In this document: positions 17,404 through 26,653 of the stretch, piece after piece
Numbering within the stretch: position 1 is the first letter of the stretch
Layout of the letters: each line of letters opens with the position of its first letter
Assembly (NCBI RefSeq): GCF_002410825.1
Contig: NZ_DHOS01000034.1
Location: 90,088-154,087 of the forward strand
Source: Proteiniphilum sp. UBA5384
Lineage (GTDB): Bacteria; Bacteroidota; Bacteroidia; Bacteroidales; Dysgonomonadaceae
Length of the DNA stretch: 64,000 bases
Direction of reading: 5' to 3'
Translations under genes and position numbers: made by a program
Notes under the pieces: model-generated
Database searches by the model: none
The model's input: only the letters and a program-made list of their open reading frames with translations
What the model was told of the DNA's origin: nothing

Positions 17404-18250
17404 ACGAGTGATTATCCTTTTTGTTATCGGGATTACCTCCTGTCTTGGAGCTTTTCCGCAGGATAGCGTTGTGTCTGTTCCCCATGCCCCCGACGAGATA
17501 ATCGACGATACATTGCACGTTGTTCCGGATGCCAAAACCGTTTATCCGAATAACTTGTCGCAACTTCAGCGTGACAGCATTATCGATGTGATCCCTAAAG
17601 ATAGTTCGTCTATCACCTCTTTGCGGCATTTCGACGGAGATCTTGTCGGGAAATATGCGTCGGACAAGGAGCTGAATTACGAAAGGAATGTCAACAAGAG
17701 TCTCTTGCAACGACTGAAAGAGATGATCGGGTCATGGCTCGACAGGTTGCTTGGAAAGCCGGATTCCTCAAGAATTAATAATCTGTCTGATATCATTTTG
17801 GATATACTGCTGGTGCTGGTTTTTCTGGTGGCGGTCTATATTCTTGTGCGGCTGTTTATGAATCACCGTGGGCGTTGGTTTTTTGAAAAGAAAAACGAAT
17901 CTGTGGCTGTCAACCTCTCGAATGTAGAACAGCATATCCACGAAGCTGATTTCAGTGCGCTTCTCAAAGAAGCGGAACAGATCGGAGATGCGCGTCAGTC
18001 GGTCCGTCTGCTCTACTTATGGCTGTTGAAGACATTGGCAGACGACAATGTGATCGTGTGGAATCCCGACAAGACAAACGTCGATTATCTTGTCGAAATA
18101 AAGGATAAGGCATTGCAGGACGAATTCAGGTATCTCTCCTACCTCTACAATTACATCTGGTATGGTGAGTTTTCGCTGAACGATTCGGAATATAGGAGCA
18201 CCCGTGAAACGTTTCTCCGTCACATAAAAATAAATCCGGACAATGAGTAG
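17393..18250 (+). CDS. DUF4129-domain membrane protein
   Basis: 285 residues. An N-terminal signal or anchor (VIILFVIGITSCLGAFPQ), a low-complexity extracytoplasmic region, one transmembrane helix at ~125-148 (IILDILLVLVFLVAVYILVRLFM) and a C-terminal cytoplasmic domain (IHEADFSALLKEAEQIGDARQSVRLLYLWLLKTLAD ... YLYNYIWYGEFSLND) of the DUF4129 type. The terminal part sits on the MoxR/DUF58 side of the membrane. It overlaps both neighbouring genes (11 bp and 8 bp). Confidence 0.8.
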   Translation: MWNKRVIILFVIGITSCLGAFPQDSVVSVPHAPDEIIDDTLHVVPDAKTVYPNNLSQLQRDSIIDVIPKDSSSITSLRHFDGDLVGKYASDKELNYERNVNKSLLQRLKEMIGSWLDRLLGKPDSSRINNLSDIILDILLVLVFLVAVYILVRLFMNHRGRWFFEKKNESVAVNLSNVEQHIHEADFSALLKEAEQIGDARQSVRLLYLWLLKTLADDNVIVWNPDKTNVDYLVEIKDKALQDEFRYLSYLYNYIWYGEFSLNDSEYRSTRETFLRHIKINPDNE

Positions 18251-19469
18251 GGCATTAAAAATATATCTGATCCTGTTTGCAGTCCTTATTGCCGTAATGA
18301 TTGCGATAGACCTGTCGCGGGAAAAACCGCTGGACTGGTCCCCGACTTATTACTTGGACGGAAAGAAGCCGCTGGATTTATATGTGATGGACCGTGAGAT
18401 CGACCATCTGTTCAATGGCAGCGTCGTCCGCTACGATAAAAATCCGTTTGAATATTTTCAGCCACAGGATAGCCTGGACGTGAAAAAGGAAACCTATCTA
18501 TTCATCCGGGAATATGCATATATAGACGATGCGTTGGTAAACAAAATGCTCCATGCCGTAAGGCAAGGCAGTACCCTTTTTATTGCGTCCGACGGATTCA
18601 CGCCCTATCTGACCGACACGCTGCGTACCTCTTGTGAATATGCCTCTCTCCAGAACTCGGTTGGTTTCACCGCTAAGCCCGGAGAGAGAGACTCTTTGCG
18701 TCTCTCCTTTTCGAAAGAAGAATGGAGTGGGGAGGAGTATTCCTATTCTCCAGTCTTCGGGCAGTATGTGTTTTTGGAGGCCGACACAGCTTCGGCAACG
18801 GCGTTGGGATATATGGAATTTCAGGATGAGACGAAGTACATCAATTTTATGGAGTTCAGCTTTGGAGAAGGTAAAATCATTTTGCATAACCAACCGGTTA
18901 TTTTCTCCAACTTTTCGTTGCTTTCGAATGAAGCATTACAGGAGTACGCAGAAAGAGTGCTGAGCTATTTGCCGGACCAGCCGGTTGTCTGGTTCGTACA
19001 GTCGCAGCAGCATAGCTCAAACAGCGGAAATACCCCACTGAACGTTGTATTTGAATATCCGGCATTGAGGATGACTTGGCTGGTCTTCCTTTATGGACTG
19101 ATCGTGTTCATGGTTTTTACAGCCAAACGCAAACAACGGGTAGTTCCCATCATCAAACCACTGCAGAACACCACCGTAGAATTTGCACAGACCATTGGCA
19201 ATCTCTATTTTCAGGAAGGCGATATTTCTGATATTACACAGGAGAAGATTATTTATTTTATGGATAGGGTACGCAGAACCTACCATATAGATACGCAGTT
19301 GGAAGGGGAGGAACTGGCCAATCGGGTTTGTCTGAAATCGGGAAAAGATCCCGGACTGGTCAAAGAAATTTTCTTTTTGATCAAGCAGATAAGACGGCGG
19401 GGTGAATGTGACAAAGAGCAACTGGTACAATTGAGTACGCTAATAGATCAGTTTTGGAACGAGGACTAA
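18243..19469 (+). CDS. DUF4350-domain membrane protein
   Basis: 408 residues. An N-terminal transmembrane helix (IYLILFAVLIAVMIAIDLS), a GATase-1-like extracytoplasmic domain (LYVMDREIDHLFNGS ... GSTLFIASDGFTPYLTDTL ... GEGKIILHNQPVIFSN), a second helix at ~280 (MTWLVFLYGLIVFMVF) and a cytoplasmic helical tail (IKPLQNTTVEFAQTIGNLYF). This matches the DUF4350 layout. It sits between the DUF4129 and MoxR genes, where this family is usually found. Confidence 0.82.
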   Translation: MSRALKIYLILFAVLIAVMIAIDLSREKPLDWSPTYYLDGKKPLDLYVMDREIDHLFNGSVVRYDKNPFEYFQPQDSLDVKKETYLFIREYAYIDDALVNKMLHAVRQGSTLFIASDGFTPYLTDTLRTSCEYASLQNSVGFTAKPGERDSLRLSFSKEEWSGEEYSYSPVFGQYVFLEADTASATALGYMEFQDETKYINFMEFSFGEGKIILHNQPVIFSNFSLLSNEALQEYAERVLSYLPDQPVVWFVQSQQHSSNSGNTPLNVVFEYPALRMTWLVFLYGLIVFMVFTAKRKQRVVPIIKPLQNTTVEFAQTIGNLYFQEGDISDITQEKIIYFMDRVRRTYHIDTQLEGEELANRVCLKSGKDPGLVKEIFFLIKQIRRRGECDKEQLVQLSTLIDQFWNED

Positions 19470-19482
19470 TGGGACTAATGTG
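19464..19482. repeat. Short intergenic repeat, second copy
   Basis: Related to 8831-8850: both read GACTAATGnGACTAATnTG. It lies right after the DUF4350 stop codon. Confidence 0.4.
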
Positions 19483-19557
19483 CCAATGTGATCAATCACT
19501 TCACCCCTTAGGCAGCTTTCATTCTCAATTAAATAAGTCTTTAAAAATGAATAAAAT

Positions 19558-20556
19558 ATGGAATCGAACGAAAAGGTAGAAGAGAATATCCGGTTTGAAT
19601 CGAGGATCGATTTGAGTGGATTACAGCACAAAATGGATGCCGTAAGGGCGGAGCTGCAAAAAGTGATTGTGGGGCAGGATAAATTAATTGATTATCTGTT
19701 GGTGGCACTCTTGGCTAACGGGCATGTGCTGTTGGAAGGCGTACCGGGTATTGCCAAAACGCTTGCCGTAAAATTGTTGGCCAAAGCGGTGGATACTTCT
19801 TTCAGCAGGATACAGTTCACCCCTGATTTAATGCCTTCCGATATCCTGGGAACATCGGTCTTTGATATGAAAACGTCCGATTTCCAATTCCGTAAAGGCC
19901 CTGTTTTTGCCAATCTTATCCTGGTGGATGAAGTGAACCGGGCACCGGCAAAGACACAGGCAGCCATGTTTGAAGTCATGGAGGAACGACAAGTGACACT
20001 CGATGGCACTACCTACCGGATGGAGGACCCATTTATTGTGATTGCTACGCAGAATCCTATCGAGCAGGAGGGGACTTACCGCTTGCCGGAAGCGCAGCTG
20101 GACCGTTTCCTCTTCAAGATCGTTATCGATTATCCCAATGTCGCGGAGGAGTTTGAGATCATCCGTAGGGAGCATGAAACAAAGGGTTTTAACAAGACTG
20201 AAAATATCAATAGTGTGGTGGCCGGTTCAGATATTGTAAAGTATCAACTACTTGTGCGTGAAGTGGTGGTAGAAAGCCACTTGATGGCTTATATCGCTAA
20301 TATAGTGCAGCAAACGCGCCGGACGCCGTTCCTCTACTTGGGCGCTTCTCCGCGTGCCTCGATCGCAGTCCTGAACGCAGCTAAGGGAATGGCGGCCCTT
20401 CATGGCCGTGATTTTGTGACACCGGAAGATATCAAGGAAATGGCTATTCCGGTATTGCGCCACCGCATGATTGTATCCCCTGAAAAGGAGATGGAAGGAC
20501 TCAAAGCTGAACAAATCATCTCGGAAATAATTTCCCATATAGAAGTTCCGCGATAG
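19558..20556 (+). CDS. MoxR-family AAA+ ATPase
   Basis: 332-residue AAA+ ATPase of the MoxR class, chaperone-like enzymes thought to activate or assemble partner proteins, often with a DUF58/von Willebrand partner. Walker A is GVPGIAKT, Walker B ILVDEVNRAP, sensor 1 IATQNPIEQEGTY and the second-region motif LPEAQLDRFLFK. The C-terminal lid domain ends with ISHIEVPR. The next gene encodes the DUF58 partner. The 88-bp gap upstream contains the short repeat at 19464 but no clear promoter. Confidence 0.95.
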   Translation: MESNEKVEENIRFESRIDLSGLQHKMDAVRAELQKVIVGQDKLIDYLLVALLANGHVLLEGVPGIAKTLAVKLLAKAVDTSFSRIQFTPDLMPSDILGTSVFDMKTSDFQFRKGPVFANLILVDEVNRAPAKTQAAMFEVMEERQVTLDGTTYRMEDPFIVIATQNPIEQEGTYRLPEAQLDRFLFKIVIDYPNVAEEFEIIRREHETKGFNKTENINSVVAGSDIVKYQLLVREVVVESHLMAYIANIVQQTRRTPFLYLGASPRASIAVLNAAKGMAALHGRDFVTPEDIKEMAIPVLRHRMIVSPEKEMEGLKAEQIISEIISHIEVPR

Positions 20557-20663
20557 TAAGAATATTTTCCCCTCATGTTTCTGATAAAACAAACAGAATT
20601 GTGCCATACGGAAATATGATTAAGATATCTTGTATCTTGATTTTTGTCTCTATATTTAATTCT

Positions 20664-21995
20664 ATGCAAATATTGAAATCATTATACATAAACCAACTGT
20701 TTTATTGGTGGCTGCTGGGTATGGCAGTGTGCTCCTTCGTTTCTTTCTTCGTGGGTTGGTTATATCCTGTGGCGGTGGGGTTGTTAATTGTTTTATTATT
20801 ATTTCTCACGGTAGATATATTTGTGTTGTATTCAGGAAAGGATGGTATTTCGGCATCACGGGTTTTGCCGGAAATGCTCTCGAATGGTGATGAGAATTAT
20901 ATCCGGATAAAGGTCGCGAGCAACTATCGCATCCCCGTCCGTTTGCGTATCATCGATGAAATTCCTGCTCAATATCAGAAACGGGATTTCCTCATAGAGA
21001 GCCGTATAGAATCGTTCTCCGAAGAAGACTATACGTACTCGTTGCGTCCTGTACAGCGCGGAGAATACCAGTTCGGGAAACTCAATATATTTGTGCTTTC
21101 ACCGCTCCGGCTGGTGATGAGGCGGTTTGTCTTTTCGGATAATGCGGCCGTGGCAGCCTATCCTTCCTTCATCCAGATGAAGAAATATGACCTGATTGCT
21201 TTTTCCCATAACCCTTTTGAGTATGGATTAAAGAAAATCCGCCGGATCGGCCATACCATGGAGTTCGAGCAGATCAAGGAGTATGTGCAGGGTGATGACA
21301 TACGTACCATCAACTGGAAGGCGACTTCCAAAAAAGCACAATTGATGGTGAACCAATACCAGGAAGAAAAATCGCAACCGGTTTATCTCCTTATCGACAA
21401 GGGACGAAGCATGCAAATGCCTTTCAACGGGATGAGCCTGTTGGATTATGCCGTCAATTCTACATTGGCGCTCAGCAACATCGCTATCAGAAAACAGGAT
21501 AAGGCGGGCGTGCTTACTTTTTCGAAGAAAGTGGAAGACCGTGTTCCTGCCAATCGGCAAGCGGGACAGATGCAAAAGATCATGAATGCATTGTACCGCA
21601 TAGAAACCAACTTCCTGGAGAGTGATTTCAACCGGTTGTATGTAGAAATCAAACAAATCATTACACAACGAAGCCTGTTGATCCTTTATACCAATTTTGA
21701 AACGACCGATGCGTTGCAACGGCAACTCCCTTTCCTGAAAGCCATATCCAAAAATCATCTGCTCATAGTGGTATTTTTTAAAAATACAGAACTGAACCGG
21801 CTGATTGATAAAAAAGCGGAAAACCTGAACGATGTGTACGATAAGATTATTGCCGAAAAATTTGCTTTTGAGAAACGGTTGATTGTGCGTGAACTAACGC
21901 GGCACGGTATTCAATGTGTGCTCTCTTCTCCCGAAAGCCTCACGATCGACAGTATCAATAAATACCTGGAAATAAAAGCGAGGGGAATGATTTGA
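20664..21995 (+). CDS. DUF58-domain protein, MoxR partner
   Basis: About 443 residues. Two N-terminal transmembrane helices (~10-55), a beta-rich region, then the DUF58 signature GDDIRTINWKATSKKAQLMVNQY followed by a von Willebrand A-like domain (PVYLLIDKGRSMQMPF, a MIDAS-like DxGxS). Start choice is uncertain between ATG 20664 and ATG 20616. I chose 20664 because MQILKSLYINQLFYWW gives a usual family start. It is the last gene of the operon. Confidence 0.88.
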   Translation: MQILKSLYINQLFYWWLLGMAVCSFVSFFVGWLYPVAVGLLIVLLLFLTVDIFVLYSGKDGISASRVLPEMLSNGDENYIRIKVASNYRIPVRLRIIDEIPAQYQKRDFLIESRIESFSEEDYTYSLRPVQRGEYQFGKLNIFVLSPLRLVMRRFVFSDNAAVAAYPSFIQMKKYDLIAFSHNPFEYGLKKIRRIGHTMEFEQIKEYVQGDDIRTINWKATSKKAQLMVNQYQEEKSQPVYLLIDKGRSMQMPFNGMSLLDYAVNSTLALSNIAIRKQDKAGVLTFSKKVEDRVPANRQAGQMQKIMNALYRIETNFLESDFNRLYVEIKQIITQRSLLILYTNFETTDALQRQLPFLKAISKNHLLIVVFFKNTELNRLIDKKAENLNDVYDKIIAEKFAFEKRLIVRELTRHGIQCVLSSPESLTIDSINKYLEIKARGMI

Positions 21996-22001
21996 CCTGT
22001 C

Positions 22002-22517
22002 TTATTTTTTAGTGAAAACAAGTTCGTCATATTCCTTATTGGAGATAAGCTTATCATTGAGATAAAGCGCTTTCTGCACTTTGGGATTACAGTTGCTTCC
22101 TGTGATGTAACAATCAAATGCAACCTTGTCACTTGTCCCATCCTCCCAATGTATCGTGAATTCTTCTCTTTTATGTTCATCGGTGGGACTGAACTCTCCA
22201 AAACCTAACAGTAAACTGCGCGGATTTTCTTCATCTTCAGGGTAATGCCTTAAGGATAAGGGTTCTGGCATAGTCGCACGAGTTTCAATTGGTTGGATTT
22301 CCACTATGTCATAAGTTTTATCTTTATAAGTAATCCACACGCCTCCATCCAGTAAGTTGTTTTCTGTTTCGGGGTCAAGGAGATTTTCTCCTGATTCATT
22401 GACTACCGAAATAAAAAACTCGTAGTTCATAAAATCCCAGATTGTGTCTTTACAATTATCTTTACAAGAAAGAATTGTGAAAAAAGATAATACAATAAAT
22501 AGATGTTTCGTTTTCAT
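22002..22517 (-). CDS. Hypothetical lipoprotein downstream of a C10 protease
   Basis: 171 residues with a lipoprotein signal (LFIVLSFFTILSC, lipidated Cys18) and a beta-rich body (YEFFISVVNESGENLLDP, GVWITYKDKTYDIVEI, EFTIHWEDGTSDKVAFDCYI). No family is recognised. It starts 6 bp after the C10 peptidase gene on the same strand. C10 proteases are often encoded next to small dedicated inhibitors, so that role is conceivable here; this is inference only. Confidence 0.6.
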   Translation of the reverse strand: MKTKHLFIVLSFFTILSCKDNCKDTIWDFMNYEFFISVVNESGENLLDPETENNLLDGGVWITYKDKTYDIVEIQPIETRATMPEPLSLRHYPEDEENPRSLLLGFGEFSPTDEHKREEFTIHWEDGTSDKVAFDCYITGSNCNPKVQKALYLNDKLISNKEYDELVFTKK

Positions 22518-22523
22518 AATGTG

Positions 22524-23255
22524 CTATTTGTTTATATTATATACCATGGCTTTATCTTTATAATATCCCTTCCCTCCTTTGGGATTCAAATTTTCGAGAA
22601 TAAACCAACCATCGTTAGAGCCTCCCCATCCCCAATTCATGTGAAATCTTATAGTGGTATATGTACACATATTAGTTGAGATATATCCATCGCAAACCCA
22701 AGCATGGCCTACGGTATCAGAAAATCCTGATAAAATTACAGGTTTTCCCCCTGATATATTAGATTGCATAGTAGTAAGATTTATATTGCTTGAATAAGTT
22801 GCTGAGCTATAGTTGTAATTCGTCTTTAATAAATTAGGAATATCTTTTGTCTTTGCACCAGAGCCCGCACAATCATAATTCATCCCTATTTTTTGTCCAA
22901 TATCGACTATAAGACGAGCGGATTCCGTTGTTCCAACTGTCAAATCCATTGCATTCCAATCAAATTCGTCAGGATAATTGTGATGATACATAACTTGAGC
23001 AATTGCAATAGCAACGCAGCCGGCAGGAGCCTCGTCATTGCCACAGGAAAGAGGAACTTGATCGTTAAATGCTCCGTCCTGGTTCCACTCTGTCTCTAGT
23101 AAAGGTCTAATTGGCGATGCCAATGGTTCAATTTCTCCTGAGCGCACTGCATCTACCATTTCTTTCGTATCATTCATCCATTGAATTACACACAAAGGCA
23201 TGTCGTCGGTTTCTTCAAAATTTCCATCTGGCGAAAAAGCTAATACAATAGGCAA
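22524..23255 (-). pseudogene. C10-family (streptopain-like) cysteine protease lacking signal and prodomain
   Basis: The catalytic domain looks intact: APAGCVAIAIAQVMYHH with Cys80, VGHAWVCDGY with His184 and the HMNWGWGGSNDGWF loop. Normal members begin with a signal peptide and a prodomain of ~100 residues. Here only the tail end of the prodomain remains (PIVLAFSPDGNFEETDDMP), and an in-frame TGA lies five codons before the only possible start (TTG at 23255). The protein could not be exported or held inactive as usual, so I call it 5'-truncated. A cytoplasmic product from the TTG start is possible but unlikely. Confidence 0.65.
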
Positions 23256-23609
23256 GGAACTTGTCTTTCAAATGTCTCACAATGCAAAAGTATAAGAATA
23301 GGGGCATTAGAAATCTATTTTTTAATTTAAATAAAATGAAATGATGTTGTTTTGTGTGATTAGATGGGGCTTTTGTGAAAATCCACGATGCTATGGGGAA
23401 ATTTCTATTGGTAATTCAAGCTTTACTACTAAACAATAGAAGCTTCTTTATCTATGAGAAGTATAGGCGTTTTTATTCAGGAGTCAGAGGAAATCTTCCG
23501 GATTCGGTTGTTCGAGAGTCCTTGAGATGTTTGAAAGAGGGGAAGAGAATTATAAGAACGATATTGAGCGACGAGCAGTATGCCGGGAATAAAGCGAAAA
23601 TCCCTTGTG

Positions 23610-23735
23610 TTAAGCGTATAAAGACGGCAAGAGTAATGGAGTGCTTGGCCTCAAATCATCATGTTTGCGAATTATTTTTCCGTTTTTACGGATAATTTCA
23701 ATTAGGATGTTGGTGTCAAGTAGTATGCGGGCCAA
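23610..23735 (-). pseudogene. Remnant of a PIN-domain (VapC-like) toxin
   Basis: Reading from 23735, the minus strand encodes LARILLDTNILIEIIRKNGK, the characteristic first strand and metal-binding Asp of a PIN nuclease. It hits a stop after 41 residues (normal ~130). The remaining PIN acidic residues are absent. It overlaps the end of the upstream antitoxin-like frame, which is the usual toxin-antitoxin layout. This is a decayed gene. Confidence 0.5.
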
Positions 23736-23890
23736 GCAGTGGAACGTTTTTCTTCAACAGAAGGAAAAGATGTGTCCAATGCAATGTCCTCCCAAAATAC
23801 TTTATCTTTCAAATCTTCGGGTAACGAACCTAATGGTTTTCTTTTTTCTGCCTCCTTTACAATGATTTCTACCTTTTTCCCACTAATCAT
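23702..23890 (-). pseudogene. Antitoxin-like fragment upstream of the PIN remnant
   Basis: A 62-residue frame, KKVEIIVKEAEKRKPLG...LKDKVFWEDIALDTSFPSVEE, has the charged character of a small antitoxin and ends overlapping the PIN remnant. Just upstream, in another frame, KRLTINIPE (about 23894-23920) looks like its missing N-terminus, with AGG where ATG would be expected. I infer that the antitoxin lost its start and suffered a frameshift. A TATCTTTG promoter element is present at 23984-23977 on the same strand. Confidence 0.4.
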
Positions 23891-24104
23891 TCGGGAATGT
23901 TGATTGTCAGGCGCTTCCTTTTGGGATAATAATTTCTTGTATCTTAACGCAAAAATTTCGGGATCAAATACAACTCAAAGATAATAAATATAACTGAATA
24001 TGAAGTCTTAAGTTCATATTTTTTAGAGAAACCTTTCATCTAAAGAATAACAACGGAGTTAAAGCTACCTGTTGCTAATATATAAGCACTTTACACTTAT
24101 AGGA

Positions 24105-24845
24105 TCAGTCTGGTGAAGTAGGCTGGGAGAGGAGTTTGGCTGCTTCACCATCCAGAAACCAGTGGAGATTTTCCGATTCCGGTTGTACCAGCGCAGCCGG
24201 ATATTTTTTCTTGGCCGTATCCGGTTGTTCAATGATTTCTTTCACTTTATCCGCCTTGTTTTCTCCTGTTACGAGAAAAAATACATTTTTTGCCGCATTG
24301 ATTACTTCTCCGGAGAGGCTCACCCGTTTCTGTCCGCTCACGGGATGAGTGGCTGTCACACAATTGTCAGGGTAATTCCAGAGATTTATTTCGTGAGGGA
24401 AGATGGATGCAGTATGTCCGTCGTCTCCCATGCCTAACATCAAGATGTCGAAAGAAGGCATACCATTCATCGTTTCTAATTCCCGGTTAAGCAATTCGCC
24501 ATACCTTCCGGCTTCCGTTGCGGGATCATTTTCTCCCAGAATGCGGAATATATTTTCTTCGGGTACTGGCACAAAATCAAAGAGATGCTCTTTGGTCATC
24601 TTGTAATTGCTTTCATCGTCGGATGGCGGCACACAGCGTTCATCACCCCAGAAAAATTTGACTTTTTCCCAGTTTATTTCGTTTTCAGGTAGTTGCGCCC
24701 AATAATCAAATAATGATTTTGGAGTAGAGCCGCCCGAAAGGGCAATCGTCACCACGTCTTTTTTTTTGTTGGATACCATTTCCTTTACCTTTTCGGTAAA
24801 TGCACGGTTCAACTCATCCTTTGTATTGAAAACTTGTATATCCAT
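24105..24845 (-). CDS. pgl: 6-phosphogluconolactonase
   Basis: About 246 residues. It hydrolyses 6-phosphogluconolactone in the oxidative pentose phosphate pathway. Motifs are LSGGSTPKSLFDYW, FFWGDERCVPPSDDESNY and MLGMGDDGHTASIFPH, all typical of the NagB-like DevB/SOL lactonase family. The start is ATG 24845 (MDIQVFNT); the in-frame TTG three codons upstream is unlikely. It follows zwf by 61 bp on the same strand, so the two consecutive reactions are encoded together. No gnd gene is adjacent. Confidence 0.95.
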   Translation of the reverse strand: MDIQVFNTKDELNRAFTEKVKEMVSNKKKDVVTIALSGGSTPKSLFDYWAQLPENEINWEKVKFFWGDERCVPPSDDESNYKMTKEHLFDFVPVPEENIFRILGENDPATEAGRYGELLNRELETMNGMPSFDILMLGMGDDGHTASIFPHEINLWNYPDNCVTATHPVSGQKRVSLSGEVINAAKNVFFLVTGENKADKVKEIIEQPDTAKKKYPAALVQPESENLHWFLDGEAAKLLSQPTSPD

Positions 24846-24906
24846 CTTTTTCAATTACCTATTACCCAATTACAGATCATCTGATCATTCATTTTCCATT
24901 GTTCCA

Positions 24907-26439
24907 TCACAACTCACAATAAATCCCATCTTCCGCCAGATTTTTGCATGGGTAGCGCCAGGTATTTTCTTTCCCTTCTATTAGGGCATCCGCCACGTCC
25001 GGTCCCCAGGAACCGGCGGGATAACCATGGAGTGGTACCTCCTCAGCGTCATTTGTCCAATAATCGAGGATAGGCTGTACGAATTTCCATGTTACTTCTG
25101 CTGCTGCACCCTGCATAAAGAGCATATTATCGCCTCCCATACAGTCGAGTATCAATCTTTCATAAGCACCGGGTATGTAGTGGTCGTTTAATTCCGAATA
25201 ATGAAAATCCATGTTGACCGATTTCACCTCATAACCGTTCCCCGGCACCTTCATTCCGGTCTTCAGCAAGATTCCTTCATCAGGTTGGATACGTAGAATC
25301 AGTTGATTATCTGAATGGACCGTTCCCTCGGCCGATTTAAACAGCCTTTGAGGTGATGGATGGAAATGTATGACTACCTCCGATACTTGTGTGGGGAGCC
25401 TTTTCCCGGTGCGTATATAAAAGGGAACGCCTTCCCATCGCCAGTTATCGATAAAGACTTTCATTGCGGCATAGGTCTCTGTGCGGGAGTCTGTTTTTAC
25501 GTTTGTCTCTTCACGATACCCTTTATAATGTTTTCCCCGTACGGTTGCTTCGGTATATTGTCCACGAATCACATTTTTTTTCAAGTCGGTTTTATTTAGG
25601 GGACGCAATGAGCGGAATACCTTCATCTTTTCATATCGGATTTCTTCCGGCGTTATTTTGTTAGGTGGTTCCATGGCCACTATCGACAATACTTGGAGCA
25701 GGTGATTCTGAATCATATCCCGCAAGGCCCCCGATTCATCATAATACCTGCCGCGATCTTCTACTCCCACGCTCTCTGCTGCTGTAATTTCGACATGTTG
25801 AATATAATTGCGATTCCATAGCGGTTCGTAAATACCATTTGCAAAACGTGTCACTAGCATGTTCTGAACCGTTTCCTTACCCAGATAATGATCTATCCGG
25901 TAAATCTGGTCTTCATGGAAAAATTCCAGCAGTTGCTTATTCAATTCAATAGCTGATGAGAGATCGTGCCCGAAAGGTTTTTCAATGATAATTCTACGAA
26001 AGCCTTTTTGCTGCAATGTGAGCCCCTGCCCATATAAAAATTTAGGAATAATAGGGTATAAGTAGGGCGGAGTAGAGAGGTAAAAAATATAATTATGTTC
26101 CAAGTTGAATTGCCTATTCAGTTCGCTCAGTTTCTTTTTTACCTGTATATACTCTTCTCCTTTTGCTGTATCAATACTCAAATAAAAGAGTAAAGAAAGG
26201 AAACTATTGATTTTCTTTTCATCTGTATTCTTAGAATGGGCAAATTGTCGGATACCCTCTTTCATTTTTTTGCGGAACTGTTTATTGGTGAATTCGGTTC
26301 GGCTCACTCCTAGAATAGCATATCCTTCCGGCAGGGAACCATTCATAAACAGGTCGAATACGGCGGGGATTAGTTTGCGATATGTGAGATCTCCCGATGC
26401 GCCAAAAATTACCAGCGCCTGATTGGTCGTTTTCTTCAT
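24907..26439 (-). CDS. zwf: Glucose-6-phosphate 1-dehydrogenase
   Basis: 510 residues. It oxidises glucose 6-phosphate with NAD(P)+, the first step of the oxidative pentose phosphate branch. The N-terminal dinucleotide site is VIFGASGDLTYRKL, and the active-site motif RIDHYLGKETVQN contains the catalytic Lys and His. The C-terminal beta+alpha domain is complete to IYCEL. The start at ATG 26439 (MKKTTNQALVIFG) puts the glycine-rich loop at the usual distance from the N-terminus. It is the first gene of the zwf-pgl unit. Confidence 0.96.
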   Translation of the reverse strand: MKKTTNQALVIFGASGDLTYRKLIPAVFDLFMNGSLPEGYAILGVSRTEFTNKQFRKKMKEGIRQFAHSKNTDEKKINSFLSLLFYLSIDTAKGEEYIQVKKKLSELNRQFNLEHNYIFYLSTPPYLYPIIPKFLYGQGLTLQQKGFRRIIIEKPFGHDLSSAIELNKQLLEFFHEDQIYRIDHYLGKETVQNMLVTRFANGIYEPLWNRNYIQHVEITAAESVGVEDRGRYYDESGALRDMIQNHLLQVLSIVAMEPPNKITPEEIRYEKMKVFRSLRPLNKTDLKKNVIRGQYTEATVRGKHYKGYREETNVKTDSRTETYAAMKVFIDNWRWEGVPFYIRTGKRLPTQVSEVVIHFHPSPQRLFKSAEGTVHSDNQLILRIQPDEGILLKTGMKVPGNGYEVKSVNMDFHYSELNDHYIPGAYERLILDCMGGDNMLFMQGAAAEVTWKFVQPILDYWTNDAEEVPLHGYPAGSWGPDVADALIEGKENTWRYPCKNLAEDGIYCEL

Positions 26440-26579
26440 TTTATAATAGGGTTTCGATGATATCAAAATAACAATTATGGGTCTAAAAAGTTGATCGTAT
26501 ACGTTTCATTTCATTTTGGCCGGATTATATAGAGTGTCAAATAGATATAATGATTACCTGTAATTTATTATTTTCAGTG

Positions 26580-26610
26580 TTTGAAGTTTGGATATTTTAT
26601 CGTATCTTTG
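26580..26610 (+). promoter_or_regulatory. Promoter of the rpsF-rpsR-rplI operon
   Basis: TTTG at 26580-26583, 19 bp, TATCTTTG at 26603-26610. It leaves a leader of ~38 nt before rpsF. Confidence 0.8.
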
Positions 26611-26653
26611 CCGCTCAAAATTTTTTCAATAACGAATTAATAATTAAATTAGT

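Larger units (their letters stand above)
23256..24104. other. 850-bp degenerate region without an intact gene
   Basis: Apart from the PIN/antitoxin remnants and the -7 element at 23977-23984 (minus), the remaining frames, including a plus-strand frame at 23375-23695, show no family motifs and look like chance. The sequence is AT-rich and probably a site of past insertion and deletion. Confidence 0.5.

Noticed and set aside
18198..18214. parS-like half-site (CGTGAAAC) in the DUF4129 gene
   Set aside because: Only half of the 16-bp palindrome matches and it lies inside coding sequence. The same holds for GTTTCACG near 49528. No canonical parS was found near parAB.
23375..23695. 106-codon plus-strand frame in the degenerate region
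   Set aside because: No family motif; it runs antisense to the PIN remnant.
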